Assembly (NCBI RefSeq): GCF_963924675.1
Contig: NC_089226.1
Span: 44,285,124 to 44,349,123, forward strand
Direction of reading: 5' to 3'
DNA length: 64,000 nt
Origin: Phocoena phocoena
Taxonomy: Eukaryota; Chordata; Mammalia; Artiodactyla; Phocoenidae
Shown piece by piece: positions 1-11,530 of the stretch; the first letter of the stretch is position 1, and every line of letters starts with the position of its first letter. The notes under the pieces were generated by a model. It had not been told where the DNA came from, did no database searches, and saw only the letters and a program-made list of their open reading frames with translations. The position numbers and the translations under genes are program-made.

Positions 1-3000
1 TCCCATTTGTTTATTTTTGTTTTTATTTGCATTTCTCTAAGAGGTGGGTCAAAAGGATCTTGCAGTGTTATATGTCATAGAGTGTTCTGCTATGTTTACC
101 TGTAAGAATTTTATAGTGTCTGACCTTGCATTTAGGTCTTTAATCCATTTTGAGCTTATTTTCGTGTATGGTGTTAGGGAGTGTTCTAATTTCATTCTTT
201 TACATGTAGCTTTCCAGTTTTCCCAGCACCACTTATTGAAGAGGCTGTCTTTTCTCCATTGTATATCCTTGCCTCCTTTGTCATAGATTAGTTGACCATA
301 TGTGCGTGGGTTTATTTCTGGGCTTTCTATCCTGTTCCATTGATCTGTATTTCTGTTTTTGTGCCAGTACTATACTCGCTTGATTACTGTAGCTCTGTAG
401 TATAGTCTGAACTCTGGCAGCCTGATTCCTCCAGCTCCATTTTTCTTTCTCGAGATGGCTTTGGCTATTCGGGGTCTTTTGTTTTTCCAAACAAATTGTG
501 AAATTTTTTCTAGTTCTGTGAAAAATGCCATTGGTAGCTTGATAGGGATTGCATTGAATCTGTAGATTGCTAGGGGTATTATAGTCATTTTCACAATATT
601 GATTCTTCCAGTCCAAGGACATGGCATATCTCTCCATCTGTTTGTATCATCTTTAATTTCTTTCATCAGTGTCTTGTAGTTTTCTGCATACAAGTCTTTT
701 GTCTCCTTAGATAAGTTTATTCCTAGGAATTTTATTCTTTTTGTTGCAATGGTAAGTGGGAGTGTTTCCTTAATTTCTCTTTCAGATTTTTCGTCCTTAG
801 TGTATAGGAATGCAAGAAATTTCTGTGCATTAATTTTGTATCCTGCTACTTTACCAAATTCATTGATTAGCTCTAGTAGTTTTCTAGTAGCATCTTCAGG
901 ATTCTCTATGTGTAGTATCATGTCATCTGCAAATAGTGACAGCTTTACTTCTTTGCCAATTTGAATTCCTTTTATTTCTTTTTCTTCTCTGATTGCTGCA
1001 GCTAAAACTTCCAAAACTATGTTGAATAATAGTGGTGAGAGTGAACAACCTTGTCTTATTCCTGATCTTAGAGGAAATGGTTTCAGTTTTTCACCTTTGA
1101 GAACAATGTTGGCTGTGGGATTGTCATATATGGCCTTTACTATGTTGAAGTAAGTTACCTCTGTGCCTACTTTCTGGCAGGTTTTTATCATAAATCGGTG
1201 TTGAATTTTGTCAAAAGCTTTTTTTACAACTATTCAGATGATCATATCATTTTTATCCTTCAATTTGTTAATATGGTGTATTACATTCATTGATTTGCGT
1301 ATATTGAGGAATCCTTGCATTCCTGGGATAAACCCCACTTGATCATGGTGTATGATCCTTTTAATGTGCTGTTGGGTTCTGTTTGCTGGTATTTTGTTGA
1401 GGATTTTTGCATCTATGTTCATCAGTGATATTGGCCTGTAGTTTTCTTTTTCTGTGACATCTTTGTCTGGCTTTGGTATCGGGTGATGGTGGCCTCATAG
1501 AATGAGTTTGGGAGTGTTCCTCCCTCTGCTATATTTTGGAAGAGTTTGAGAAGGATAGGTGTTAGCTCTTCTCTAAATGTTTTATAGAATTCACCTGTGA
1601 GGACTTCTGGTCCTGCACTTTAGTTTGTTGGAAGATTTTTAATCACAGTTTCAATTTCAGTGCTGTGATTGGTCTGTTTATATTTCCTATTTCTTCCTGG
1701 TTCAGTCTTGGAAGGTTGTGCTTTTTTAAGAATGTGTCCATTTCTTCCAAGTTGTCCATTTTACTGGCATAGTGTTGCCTGTAGTAATCTCTCATGATCC
1801 TTTGTATTTCTGCGGTGACAATTGTTACTTGTCCTTTTTCATTTTTAATTCTATTGATTTGAGTCTTCTCCCTTTTCTTCTTGATGAGTCTGGCTAATGG
1901 TTTATCAATTTTGTTTATCTTCTCAAAGAACCAGGTTTTAGTTTTATTGATCTTTGCTATTGTTTCTTTCATTTCTTTTTCATTTATTTCTGATCTGATC
2001 TTTATGATTTCTTTCCTTCTGCTAATTTTGGGTTTTTTTTGTTCTTCTTTCTCTAATTGCTTTAGGTGTAAGGTATGGTTGTTTATTTGAGATGTTTCTT
2101 GTTTCTTGAGGTGGGATTGTATTGCTATAAATTTCCCTCTTAGAAATGCTTTTGCTGCATCCCATAGGTTTGGTTTGTCATGTTTTCATTGTAATTTGTT
2201 TCTAGGTATTTTTTGATTTCCTCTTTGATTTCTTCAGTGATCTCTTAGTTATTTAGTAGTGTATTGTTTAGCTTCCATGTGTTTGAATTTTTTACAGATT
2301 TTTTCTTGTAATTGATATCTAGTCTCATAGCGTAGTGGTTGGAAAAGACACTTGATATGATTTCAATTTTCTTAAATTTACCAAGGCTTGATTTGTGACC
2401 CCAGATATGGTCTATCCTCTAGAATGTTCCGTGAGCACTTGAGAAGAAAGTGTATTTTGTTGTTTTTGGATGGAATGTCCTATAAATATCAATTAAGTCC
2501 ATCTTGTTTAATGTATCATTTAAAGCTTGTGTTTCCTTATTTATTTTCATTTTGGATGATCTGTCCATTGGTGAAAGTGGGGTGTTAAAGTCCCCTACTA
2601 TGATTTTTGTTACTGTCGATTTCCCCTTTTATGGCTGTTAGCATTTGCCTTATGTATTGAGGTGCTCCTATGTTGGGTGCATAAATATTTACAATTGTTA
2701 TATCTTCTTCTTGATTTGAGCCCTTGATCATTATGTAGTGTCCTCCTTTGTCTCTTCTAATAGTCTTTATTTTAAAGTCTATTTTGTCTGATATGAGAAT
2801 TGCTACACCAGCTTTCTTTTGATTTCCATATGCATGGAATATCTTTTTCCATCCCCTCACATTCAGTCTCTATGTGTCCCTAGGCCTGAAGTCGGTCTCT
2901 TGTAGACAGCATATATACAGGTCTTGTTTTTGTATCCATTCAGCCAGTGTATTCATTTTGGTTGGAGCATTTAATCCATTTACATTTAAGGCAGTTATTG

Positions 3001-3022
3001 ATATGTATGTTCCTATTACCAT
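1..3022 (-). pseudogene. L1 ORF2 (endonuclease-reverse transcriptase), broken and partial
   Basis: L1 ORF2p nicks target DNA and reverse-transcribes L1 RNA. A start reading MVIGTYISITALNVNGLN lies at 3022 on the minus strand. The endonuclease core is seen at 2585-2995 (LQETDF with the catalytic Glu; later VNIYAPNIGAP), with a stop soon after FRPRDT. Palm and thumb of the reverse transcriptase are open from 1191 to 370 (273 codons), with [14 protein letters not shown] and the catalytic FADD at 922-933. Further pieces are at 1234-1422 (GFIPGMQG) and 1643-1972. Between them the frame is lost, for example near 1190-1235 and 1480-1640. The C-terminal Cys-rich region is outside the window. Confidence 0.9.
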
Positions 3023-3079
3023 TTTCTTATTGTTTTGGGTTTGTTATTGTAGGCCTTTTCCTTCTCTTGTGTTTCCCAT

Positions 3080-3931
3080 CTAGAAAAGTTCCTTTAGCAT
3101 TTGTTGTAAAGCTGGTTTGTTGGTGCTGAATTCTCTTAGCTTTTGCTTGTCTGTAAAGGTTTTAATTTCTGTGTCAAATCTGAATGAGATTCTTGCTGGG
3201 TAGAGGAATCTTGGTTGTTTTTCCCTTTCATCACTTTAAATATGTCATGCCACTCCCTTCTGGCTTGCAGAGTTTCTGCTGAAAGATCAGCTGTTAGCCT
3301 CATGGGGATTCCCTTGTATGTTATTTGTTGTTTTTCCCTTGCTGCTTTTAATGTTTTTTCTTTGTATTTAATTTTTGATAGTTTGATTAATGTGTGTCAT
3401 GGCGTGTTTCTCCTTGGATTTATCCTGTATGGGACTCTCTGTCCTTCCTGGACTTGATTGACCATTTCCTATTAGGGAACTTTTCAACTATAATCTCTTC
3501 AAATATTTTCTGAGTCTGTTTCTTTTTCTCTTCTTCTGGGACCCCTATAATTCGAACGTTGTTGCATTTAATGTTTTCCCAAATGTCTTTTAGACTATTG
3601 TCAATTCTTTTCATTCTTTTTTCTTTATTCTGCTCTGTGGTAGTTATTTCCACTATTTTATCTTCCAGGTCTCTTATCCATTCTTCTGCCTCAGTTATTC
3701 TGCTATTGATTCCTTCTAGAGAATTTTTAATTTCATTTATTGTGTTGTTCATTATTGCTTGTTTGCTCTTAATTCTTCTAGGTCCTTGTTAAATGTTTCT
3801 TGTATTTTCTCTATTCTATTTCCAAGATTTTGGATCATCTTCACTATCATTACTCTAAATTCTTTCTCAGGTAGACTGCCTATTTCCTCTTCATTTGTTT
3901 GGCCTGGTGGGTTTTTGCCTTGCTCCTTCAT
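3080..3931 (-). pseudogene. L1 ORF1 (RNA-binding chaperone), broken
   Basis: L1 ORF1p is a trimeric coiled-coil RNA-binding protein that coats L1 RNA. Minus-strand translation gives an N-terminal part from a Met at about 3931 (MKEQGKNPPGQTNEE), two stops near 3752, then a 110-codon open segment (3420-3752). That segment has the coiled coil (SLEGINSRITEAEEWIRDLE) and the RRM start CNNVRIIGVPEEE. A stop near 3420 breaks it again; the C-terminal domain (RLTADLSAETLQARREWH-like) follows in another frame, to a stop at 3080-3082. Confidence 0.85.
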
Positions 3932-4470
3932 CTGCTGTGTGTCTCTGTCTTCTCACTTTGCTTAAGGGATGTCTGTGACCTTATTATGATTTTAGGCAGC
4001 CTCTCTGCTAATAGGTGAGGTTGTGTTCCTGTCTTGCTAATTGTTTGGCTTAGGGAGTCCAGCAGTGTAGCTTGCTGGTCATTGAGTGGAGCTGGGTCTT
4101 AGCGTTGAGATGGAGATCTCTGGGAGATCTTTTGACATTTGATATTACATGGAGCCAGGAGGTCTCTGGTGGACCAATGTCCTGAACTCAGCTGTCCCAC
4201 CTCAGAGGCACAGGCCTGACACCTGGCCAGGGCACCAAGACCCTGTCAGCCACCTGGCTCAGAAGAAAATGGAGAAAATAAGAAAGAAAGGAAAAGAAAA
4301 GAAAATATAATAAAATAAAAAGTTATTAAAATTAAAAATTATTAAAAATAAAATTTAGAAGTTAATAAAATGTTAAGTAAGAAAGAAGAGACCAACCAAA
4401 CCAAAGAACAAATCCACCAATGATAACAAGCACTAAAAACTGTACTAAAAAAAAAGAAAAAAAAACCAGA

Positions 4471-5635
4471 CAAACAGAACACTAGGTAAAATGGTAAAAG
4501 CATAGATATATAGACAAACTCACACAAAGAAGCATACACATACACAAGATCTATAATCCTCCCAATGCAGACCACTAGCATTCTCAGCCACACATGCACT
4601 TATAAATGTTAGTCACTGGCTTCACCTACACGCTTGTGTGAAGTTTGAGCGACATGGACATCTTCTTAGTAATCTTCCAATTACTGGCAATTTTCAAGTA
4701 CACTGAAGAAGATAAAACATGTGGCAGGCGAAGTAATGGTCCCCCAAAGACACGGACATCCAAATCCCTGGCATCGCCTGGCTGCTGTGCAGCGATGGGG
4801 ACCCAGAGCCCCATCATGGCTTATTACTAGCTATTGTTACTGAGTTTCTTCATAAAGTTATTTTCTATTGTCAGTGGCTCATTAAAATAAATGATTATCT
4901 CATTATCTCATCATTTATTTCAACCTTCTCTATTAGGAACACTTAATAGTTTTAATTTTATCCTGTTTTTTAATATACAGTGCCATTGAGGGAGAAACAA
5001 GATCATTCTCTTCAGAGAGTTCAGTTCCAGTTAGATGCTTTTCAATTAATAGACTTTCTTGGTTGTTGACTTTAAATATTTGTTGATTTGGAAAAAAATG
5101 TCAGGCGTTCATGCAGAGAACCACTAAATAGTTCTGCCACTATCTGGCACTGTAATTCAAAAGACGTTTTAGCTGTCCTTAAAAAATGGAATTATAATTA
5201 TGAAAGGAAAATTGGGGATATCATTGCTGAAATCAAGGGTTATTGGGTTTTTATTCTAAAAGAATTGCTTATTAAGTATTACTCAGTATTAAGAGTAGTA
5301 AGTATAGAAAACACCAAAGAGATGCTTAAGAAGTTGAGTATCAAAGGCTTACTCCTCTAAACTGACTGAGAGATATTTTACAGTGACTATTTCTTCCCTG
5401 AAATATGTTCTGCCTGGGCACGTCTAAAGAACAGGTTTAATACCACCTCATGGGTCTAATGTAAGACTAATCAGCTACACTGAGCTGTAGAGTACCCAAG
5501 AAGCAAATGGAGCAGCCAAAAGAAGAGACCTGTAGTGACCTGAAATACACTTCTTGTTGTTGTTGTTTCTATGACTAGCAAATTATAATGGTCATATTTG
5601 TGGAAGATAACATTTAAACTATGTGTAATTTGGGG
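4471..5635. other. Unassigned intronic sequence with a possible MaLR-type scrap
   Basis: The first ~150 bases are A-rich and may still be L1 5' UTR. At about 4722-4785 the text AATGGTCCCCCAAAGACA and what follows resembles an MLT1-type LTR end, but only over some 60 bases. The rest is AT-rich and unrecognised. Confidence 0.4.
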
Positions 5636-6165
5636 TAATAGTCAAATGTTTATTAAGCACTTACTCTATGCCAGACATTGCACTAGTCTCTGGAGGTACG
5701 GCGCTGACCAATGCTGTGTTCTAACCAGTAGAGACCTCCAAGAAACAAAAATGCAAATCAATACATAGTGTGTTAGATAGTGATGAGTGCTATGAAGAAA
5801 ACTAAAGGAAGGTAAGGGAGTAAGAATGATGAAGGGTGGTAGTGCTATTTAGATAAGGTATTTAGTTATGGACTTTCTGAACAGACATGTAAGTAGATGA
5901 GGGAATAAATCAGGTGGATTTCAGAAAGAAGTGTGCTTAGGCAAAGGAAACAGTAAGTGCAAAGTCCCTGAGGTGGCGGTAACTTTGGATAGTCAGGGAA
6001 CTACAAGGATCCCAGTGGGGCTGGAATACAGTCAGTGAAGGGGGATAGTAGTGGAAAATGAGATCAGAGAGGGGAGTTGGGGATCAGACTCTGTGGGTTA
6101 CAGGAGGACTTGGATTTTAATCTGATTGAGATAAAAGGCATGATTTTGAAGTCTACATTTGAATG
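5636..6165 (-). mobile_element. LINE-2 (L2) 3' region, antisense
   Basis: It starts with the L2 end pattern (TTTATTAAGCACTTACTCTA then TGCCAGACATTGC) and continues through CAGTAAGTGCAAAGTCCCTG and GTGGGGCTGGAATACAGT, all familiar from antisense L2 copies. It is ancient and diverged. Confidence 0.75.
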
Positions 6166-6216
6166 ATTAGCCATTTTGTTCTAATATATACTACCTAGTG
6201 TTTGCCAACCCAAGGG

Positions 6217-6256
<40 letters not shown>

Positions 6257-6679
6257 TTTGTTTGTTTGCTTTGTTGTTTCAAAAATAATACTGAGTTTAG
6301 GGAGAAGGAGGAAAAGGGGATACTTCTGAGCACTGTAGAAAACAGATCAAAAAAACCCCAAACAGGTCAAACTTTTTTGGTGAAGGGGGAGGTGTATCAT
6401 CATTTTGAGATACCTCGCCTCAGTGGTGGTTCTATCTTCTGCCATATGGGCCTGGTTTATGGGTTCTGGTAACTTCACCTACACCCTATATCCCACTAGC
6501 TTGTATGGATGGTAGTATCTTCCTGCTACTCTTTGGATTTCTCCCCTATCTTTAATATAGCTTCCCAATTCTTACGTCACTTGAGTTCCTTATATCAAAT
6601 TCCTTTCAATTAAATCATATAGAGCCCTTCCTGGTTTTGGCTGGACCCAGACTTAGAAGGTCAGCAAATCCTCTCTGAA
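6166..6679. other. Unassigned sequence between two L2 copies
   Basis: It contains the GT microsatellite at 6221-6252. The remainder, about 430 bp, has no recognisable content. Confidence 0.5.
6221..6252 (+). repeat. (GT)16 microsatellite
   Basis: There are sixteen uninterrupted GT units, likely polymorphic. Confidence 0.98.
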
Positions 6680-7372
6680 CAAAGCATTGAATCACTGAGA
6701 GGAGTGGTATATGGGAAAGGTAAGAGAAAGTGTAAAAGTCCTGAAGCCATCAAATGTTTACGTTCAAGGACCAGTAAGAAGTGCAGTGTTGCTGGAACTG
6801 AGTAAGTGGAAATGTTATAGGGAATAAAGTCTGAGAAATACTTGTGGACCAGATATGATAGGCATTTGCAGACTTCAATTTTATTATAAATGTTATGGAG
6901 AACCATTGGAGGATTTTGATTAGGGGATGACTCATATTTTAAAATGGTAATTCTGGCGGCTATGTAGAGAATATGTTGGGTGAGTCAAGAGTGGAAATCA
7001 GGAGATAAGTTGAGAAACTCTTGCTGATGTCTAGACAAGAGGAAATGCTGGTTACGCATAGGGTGATAGAGACTAGGTCTTGAAAAGTGGATGTATTTTG
7101 AAGGTGTATCTGACAGGTTCTGTGGACGCATTGCAGGTGGAGTGTAAAAAAATTAGGAATCAAAGATAACTCCAAGGTTTTTAGTTTCAGTAAGTAAGTG
7201 GACAGTGTTGCTGTTTATTGAGATATAGAACACTGTGGCATACTGAGGGGACAAGAGTAGACATTCAAATTTCAGTTTTATACATTTTAAATTTGAGAGG
7301 TCTAAACTAGAGATCTAAACTTGGGAATCATTAGTATCCTCATGGATTTAAATCCTTGAAGCTGGACAGGAT
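6680..7372 (-). mobile_element. LINE-2 (L2), antisense, first segment of a long copy
   Basis: It contains AACCATTGGAGGATTTTGAT, AACTCCAAGGTTTTTAG and AAATTTGAGAGG in the order of an antisense L2 running from the 3' end up into the reverse transcriptase. The reading stops near 7372 in the L2 RT region and resumes at 8438 with only a short piece of L2 missing, so 7373-8437 is inserted DNA. Confidence 0.75.
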
Positions 7373-7864
7373 TTAGGTGTTTTTCCAACTCCTTGTTTTA
7401 TAACATTTGATATGCCCACTTTACATTCTTAAAATTCAATTTACAGGTATTATATACACAAATGATTTATAAAAAATCAATATATCTTAGTATAAAGGAG
7501 CTATGTAAATAATTTATAGTAAATGATTTACATTCAATATTTAAATTCTTAAGCATGACTACACTAGAAGTCATAAGAAGTGGGTGACTTGTACCCACAC
7601 ACAGAATCATCATGAATAAAACAGTTCTAAATGCAGGCTCCCAATGCAAGTCAAATACTGTGAGCCCCAGTTCTTTCATGATGTGCTTTTCCAAAATGGT
7701 GAACATCTTTTGGTTACGTTCTAGACACAATAGAGTACAATAATATTTAGTTTACAGGGTAGATGCAATCCCAGAAATTCCAGTGCATATTTAAATCATG
7801 CAAAAACTTTGCATTTTTTATAATTATAAATGAGTTTTTCATGTACATGAATGTCCAGAAAGTC
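7373..7864. other. Unidentified insertion inside L2
   Basis: About 490 bases of AT-rich sequence interrupt the L2. An 87-codon minus-strand frame (7467-7730) matches nothing I recognise. There is no poly(A) tract or clear target duplication. Confidence 0.4.
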
Positions 7865-8043
7865 ATTTAAAAAGTGTACGGGGAGTGAGACAATTTCTTG
7901 TTGCACAGTATTCTCCATAAATTGCAGGATGTCTGCTGTCTCTGACCCGTACTCTCTAACCATCAGTAACTTATCATCATTGTGAGACCAAATTGCCTCC
8001 ACAAGCTCTCAAAAGTCCCCCTAAGAGGTGGTATTCTTCCATC
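7865..8043 (-). mobile_element. MER20-like hAT-Charlie DNA transposon
   Basis: On the minus strand it reads ACTTTTGAGAGCTTG, CAATTTGGTCTCAC, AGACATCCTGCAATTTATGG and GAAATTGTCTCACTCC, which follows the MER20 consensus with heavy divergence. The 68-codon frame across it is therefore not a protein. Confidence 0.6.
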
Positions 8044-8058
8044 AAGAGTAACTAGTTT

Positions 8059-8422
8059 GGGCTTCTCTGGTGGCGCAGTGGTTAAGAATCCACCTGCCAA
8101 TGCAGGGGACACGGGTTCAAGCCCTGGTCTGGGAAGATCCCACTTGCCGCGGAGCAACTAAGCCCGTGTGCCACAACTACTGAGCCTGCGCTCTAGAGCC
8201 CGCGAGCCACAACTACTGAGCCCATGCACCACATCTGCTGAAGCCTGCGCACTCTAGAGCCCGTGCTCTGCAACAAGAGAAGCCACCGCAGTGAGAAGCC
8301 CGTGCACCACAACAAAGAGTAGCCCCTGCTCACGGCAACTAGAGAAAGCCCGCGCACAGCAACGAAAACCCAACACAGCCAAAATAATAAATAAACAAAA
8401 ATAATAAATTAATTAAAAAAAA
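8059..8422 (+). mobile_element. CHR-1-like tRNA-derived SINE
   Basis: A full-length element starts GGGCTTCTCTGGTGGCGCAG, has a tRNA-like B box (GGTTCAAGCCC), CTACTGAGC-type repeats in the body and an AT-rich A-tail. It is flanked by a perfect 15-bp duplication AAGAGTAACTAGTTT at 8044-8058 and 8423-8437. It sits inside the MER20/L2 block. Confidence 0.95.
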
Positions 8423-8437
8423 AAGAGTAACTAGTTT

Positions 8438-10020
8438 AAGAAATGTGTATAGATAGAGAAGAAATCTAACGGAGGACTGAGTCCTGAGGCATTTCAACAC
8501 ATAGAGCTCAGCAAAGGTGACTAAGAATGAGTGGCCACTGAGGTAAAAGGAGAACCAGGCAAGTCTGAGTCCTGGCACCACAGGACAGTGTTTCAAAAGT
8601 GAGGAATGGACCAGCTGAAACAAAGGCTGCTGAAAATCGAAGTAAAGTGAAGGCTGAATTAATGACCTTAGGAATCGTGTTTTTAGTGGAGTGCTGGGAA
8701 CAGAAGCCTGATTGAGGTGGGTTCAAGAGATGATAATAGTAGGAGAAGAACGGGAGATGGTAAGTATAGACAAATCCAATGTGTTGGGGCCAGCTCCTAT
8801 GAGCTCACTGGGTTATAGGGTGCTTATTTTCCAACTCTGTGTTCACTGAAGTCAAGTTTGATAGCTTTAAATCATCCACAATGTGAGTATTCATTCCATA
8901 GAAATTGAAAAACACCATAAGGTAGGGATTAAAAACATTTGTTAAAGACCTGTCTATTAAATATTTGCCAAAATATCTCTGGACAAATTCTAAGGAGTTG
9001 GGATATAAAATGAAGTAAAGAAATAGGGCAGTAGTTGAAGGGGCGGAGGATATAGGGACAAGGCACATATGAGTTTACAGTACATATAAAATAAATATAT
9101 ATATGTATTTTATATATTTTTATATATACACTTATATATTTAATGTGAACTATTATGTTTATATATGTCTAAGGACAATATGAATAATAAGATTAAAGTA
9201 GAGATGGAAACATTGATAATGCTGGAGAGATAGAGGTTATAATTACAGGAGCAAAGCCCATGAGGGTCTCCTAATGGGTTTCAGAAGGACTAGATTACAA
9301 TGTACAAGTGGAGGAGTTGACCTCAGGTAAGGCAGCTGGGCAGTTCATGCTTTATAGGAAGACAAGAGAAGATGGTTATGGAGCATGGCTACTGATTGAT
9401 TGGTGGACTTGGAGTGAGAGGAATGGGATTTCTCTTCTGATTCCTTCTGTTTTTTGTGTATTTTTTTAAATAAATTTATTTAGTTAGTTTTGGCTGCATT
9501 GGGTCTTAGTTGCTGTGTGCGGACTTTCTCTTATTGAGGCGAGCAGGAGCTACTCTTCATTGTGGTGCACAGGCTTCTCATTGCAGTGGCTTCTCTTGTT
9601 GCAGAGCACGGGCTCTAGGTGCGCGGGCTTCAGTAGTTGTGGCACGCAGACTCAGAAGTTGTGGCGCACGGGCTTAGCTGTTCCGCGGCAGGTGGGATCT
9701 TCCTGGACCAGGGATCGAACCCCTGTCCCCTGTTTTGGTAGGCGGATTCTTAACCACTGCGCCATTAGGGAAATCCCTCTTTCTGTGTTCTTAGTGAAAT
9801 AAATAGTAAGGTTTTCACTGAGAATGAGGAAGGGGGGAAGTACTTTGAATTTTGAGGAGAAGGAAGAAAGTGTAATGTATCATTTTAAATAGTAAATTCA
9901 TGAGTGAAGCATGATGGCCTTTCTGAGTTGTGCCAAGAGTCCTACTGAGATATGTGGTCCAAAATTTAAAGTGAGAGAAGTCAGAATAATTGTGAGTTTT
10001 TTCCTGGCATGGCCCACTTC
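8438..10020 (-). mobile_element. LINE-2 (L2), antisense, second segment reaching the ORF2 region
   Basis: It resumes with ATAGATAGAGAAGAAATC and GGACTGAGTCCTGAGGCA (antisense of the L2 RT box that encodes a VPQGSVLGPLL-like motif). It continues through GAGTGGCCACTGAGG, GCCTGATTGAGGTGGGTTC and GTACAAGTGGAGGAGTTGAC to about 10020. It is interrupted by AT-rich sequence at about 9085-9180 and a SINE at about 9454-9778. Reaching this far upstream of the L2 3' end is unusual. Confidence 0.65.
9454..9778 (-). mobile_element. CHR-1-like SINE, antisense
   Basis: It runs from a T-rich tail and TTTTGGCTGCATTGGGTCTT to CCACTGCGCCATTAGGGAAA, the reverse complement of the CHR-1 element. It is inserted in the L2, whose sequence continues on both sides. 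The target duplication is not clear. Confidence 0.9.
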
Positions 10021-10074
10021 TTCAGATTAGCTACTGAGCAGGTGGGGAGTTGGATTTAACCAGCACTGGTCCAC

Positions 10075-10715
10075 TGCTGATTAAATTCACTATAGTTGTC
10101 ACTTCCAATCTATTCTCTGCACTGTAACCATAGAAACTTCAAAGCATGAATCCAATTAAATCACTGCTTTTGCCTCAAACACATTAATAGCTTTCCATTG
10201 CTCATTGGATAAAGCAAAAAATCCTTACAGTGGCCTAGAAAGGCATCCCTGCTTGGACCCTGACCTACTCTTATCTTGATTCAGTTTTTTCTTCTCTGCA
10301 CAAGAGCACCTTGGCTTTTCTGTTCCTTTTGTTTCCCTTGTTACCTCCCACCATATATATATCATGATCCATATACCCGTAATACTCTCCACCACTTCTT
10401 CCCACCCCTACCCACTTAGGTACCTAGCATCTTTAAATCATAGCCCAGGAGCCACTTCATCTGAGAAGCCTTCTAGACACCTCAGTTTTGGGTGTTGTTT
10501 CTTATATGCTGCCATCACTGTATTTCTGGTTTTGAGAGCACTTATCTCCATTGGTAACTATATATTCAAAGTGTGATCACTGGTGTAACAAGTTTTCTTT
10601 GATATACTATAAGCATTATCATGATAGAGGCCTGTATCTCTTTTTGCTCACCGTTGTACTCAAGGGTCCATTAAAATGGTTGTTCCTAATAAATGTAAAT
10701 ATTTGTTAAGTGAAG
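10075..10715 (+). mobile_element. LINE-2 (L2) 3' end, sense
   Basis: It contains ATTAATAGCTTTCCATTGC, ATCCTTACAGTGGCC and ACTTCATCTGAGAAGCCTTC, and ends CTAATAAATGTAAATATTTG, the L2 3' end in sense orientation. It faces the antisense L2 on its left. Confidence 0.85.
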
Positions 10716-10730
10716 AGAGGAAAGGAGGGA

Positions 10731-10780
10731 GAGAGGAAGGAAGGAAGGAAGGAAGGAAGGAAGGAAGGAAGAAAGGAAGG
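10731..10780 (+). repeat. (AAGG)n microsatellite
   Basis: An imperfect tract of purine tetramers follows the L2 3' end and may have grown from its tail. Confidence 0.95.
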
Positions 10781-10889
10781 GGAGAAGGCAGGTAGGCAAG
10801 CAAGAAGGTGTATCCTCTGCTTTGTGAAAAATCACCAGTAAGTGGGGCAGGGTTCAGATACATAATGTCATGCTGTGTTCACCAAAATG

Positions 10890-11530
10890 GAGGATGCAGA
10901 TGCATTGGGAGGGAGATTTGGGAGGCGTTCTGGACCAAAGTGAGTGTAATGGAAAAATAGGACTTGTCTAGAGTGGGAGATTTTTCCAGGGAGAAAAATA
11001 GCTTGAATAATAGCACAGAGGGGTGAAGTATCATGGAAAGTCAGGAAAATGTCATGCTCTTGGAAGGCAGGCTGGGACCATATCCAGAGGTCATGTTATG
11101 GAGGAGCTTGTAGGAATTACTAAGAAACTTGGTCTTTTTGCCTAAAGATGTTGGTGAAAAACTGAAGGGTTTAAAACAGGAACTGAAATCAAATTTGTAC
11201 TGTATATGGGTCCCCCTGCTGGTTTTTTATACAGATTGGAAAAGAGAAAGACCAGGTTAGAAACAAAGACACCAAATTAAAGGATTGTCATAGCATCAAG
11301 GAAGCTGAGGAGATAAAAAGTTCTGTGGAGGGAATGATCTATGGTGACCAAAGAAGTAGGACTGAACAATAACTGTGAGAGGGCATCACTGCTAACTTGA
11401 TAAAAACCACCTTTTTGGGAAAATGCAGAAAAGAGGTTTGAGGATGGTAGAAGTTGCTGTGAATTACTGAGTAAAGTGGAGACCAGTAAGTAGAGAGAGT
11501 TAGTATACAAAGAGAAGCACATAGCAAATG
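10890..11530 (-). mobile_element. Possible diverged L2 or related LINE, antisense
   Basis: The purine-rich text (TTATGGAGGAGCTTGTAGG, AAAACTGAAGGGTTTAAAAC) is like antisense L2 3' regions, but I cannot follow it continuously. Confidence 0.35.

Larger units (their letters stand above)
1..4470 (-). mobile_element. LINE-1 (L1), antisense, cut by the window edge
   Basis: This is a long, comparatively undiverged L1 on the minus strand. Reading right to left it has an A-rich 5' UTR (about 3.93-4.47 kb), ORF1, a spacer of about 60 bp, and ORF2, which runs off the left edge before its 3' end. Both ORFs carry stops and frameshifts, so the copy is not autonomous. The first ~97 bases match 27504-27600, a second L1 fragment, at high identity. 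The exact 5' border is uncertain because the 5' UTR grades into A-rich sequence. Confidence 0.92.

Noticed and set aside
370..1191. 273-codon minus-strand frame as a functional reverse-transcriptase gene
   Set aside because: It is the RT part of L1 ORF2 with stops and frame changes on both sides. It is a dead L1 copy, despite the intact FADD motif.
7796..8002. 68-codon minus-strand frame (SETADILQFMENTVQQEIVSL) as a retrocopy of a protein gene
   Set aside because: Most of it matches the MER20 transposon consensus in order, so the translation is accidental.
10660..10863. Low-complexity Ser/Pro/Leu/Phe frame (SFLPSFLPSFLPSSLPPFL)
   Set aside because: It is translation of the AAGG microsatellite.
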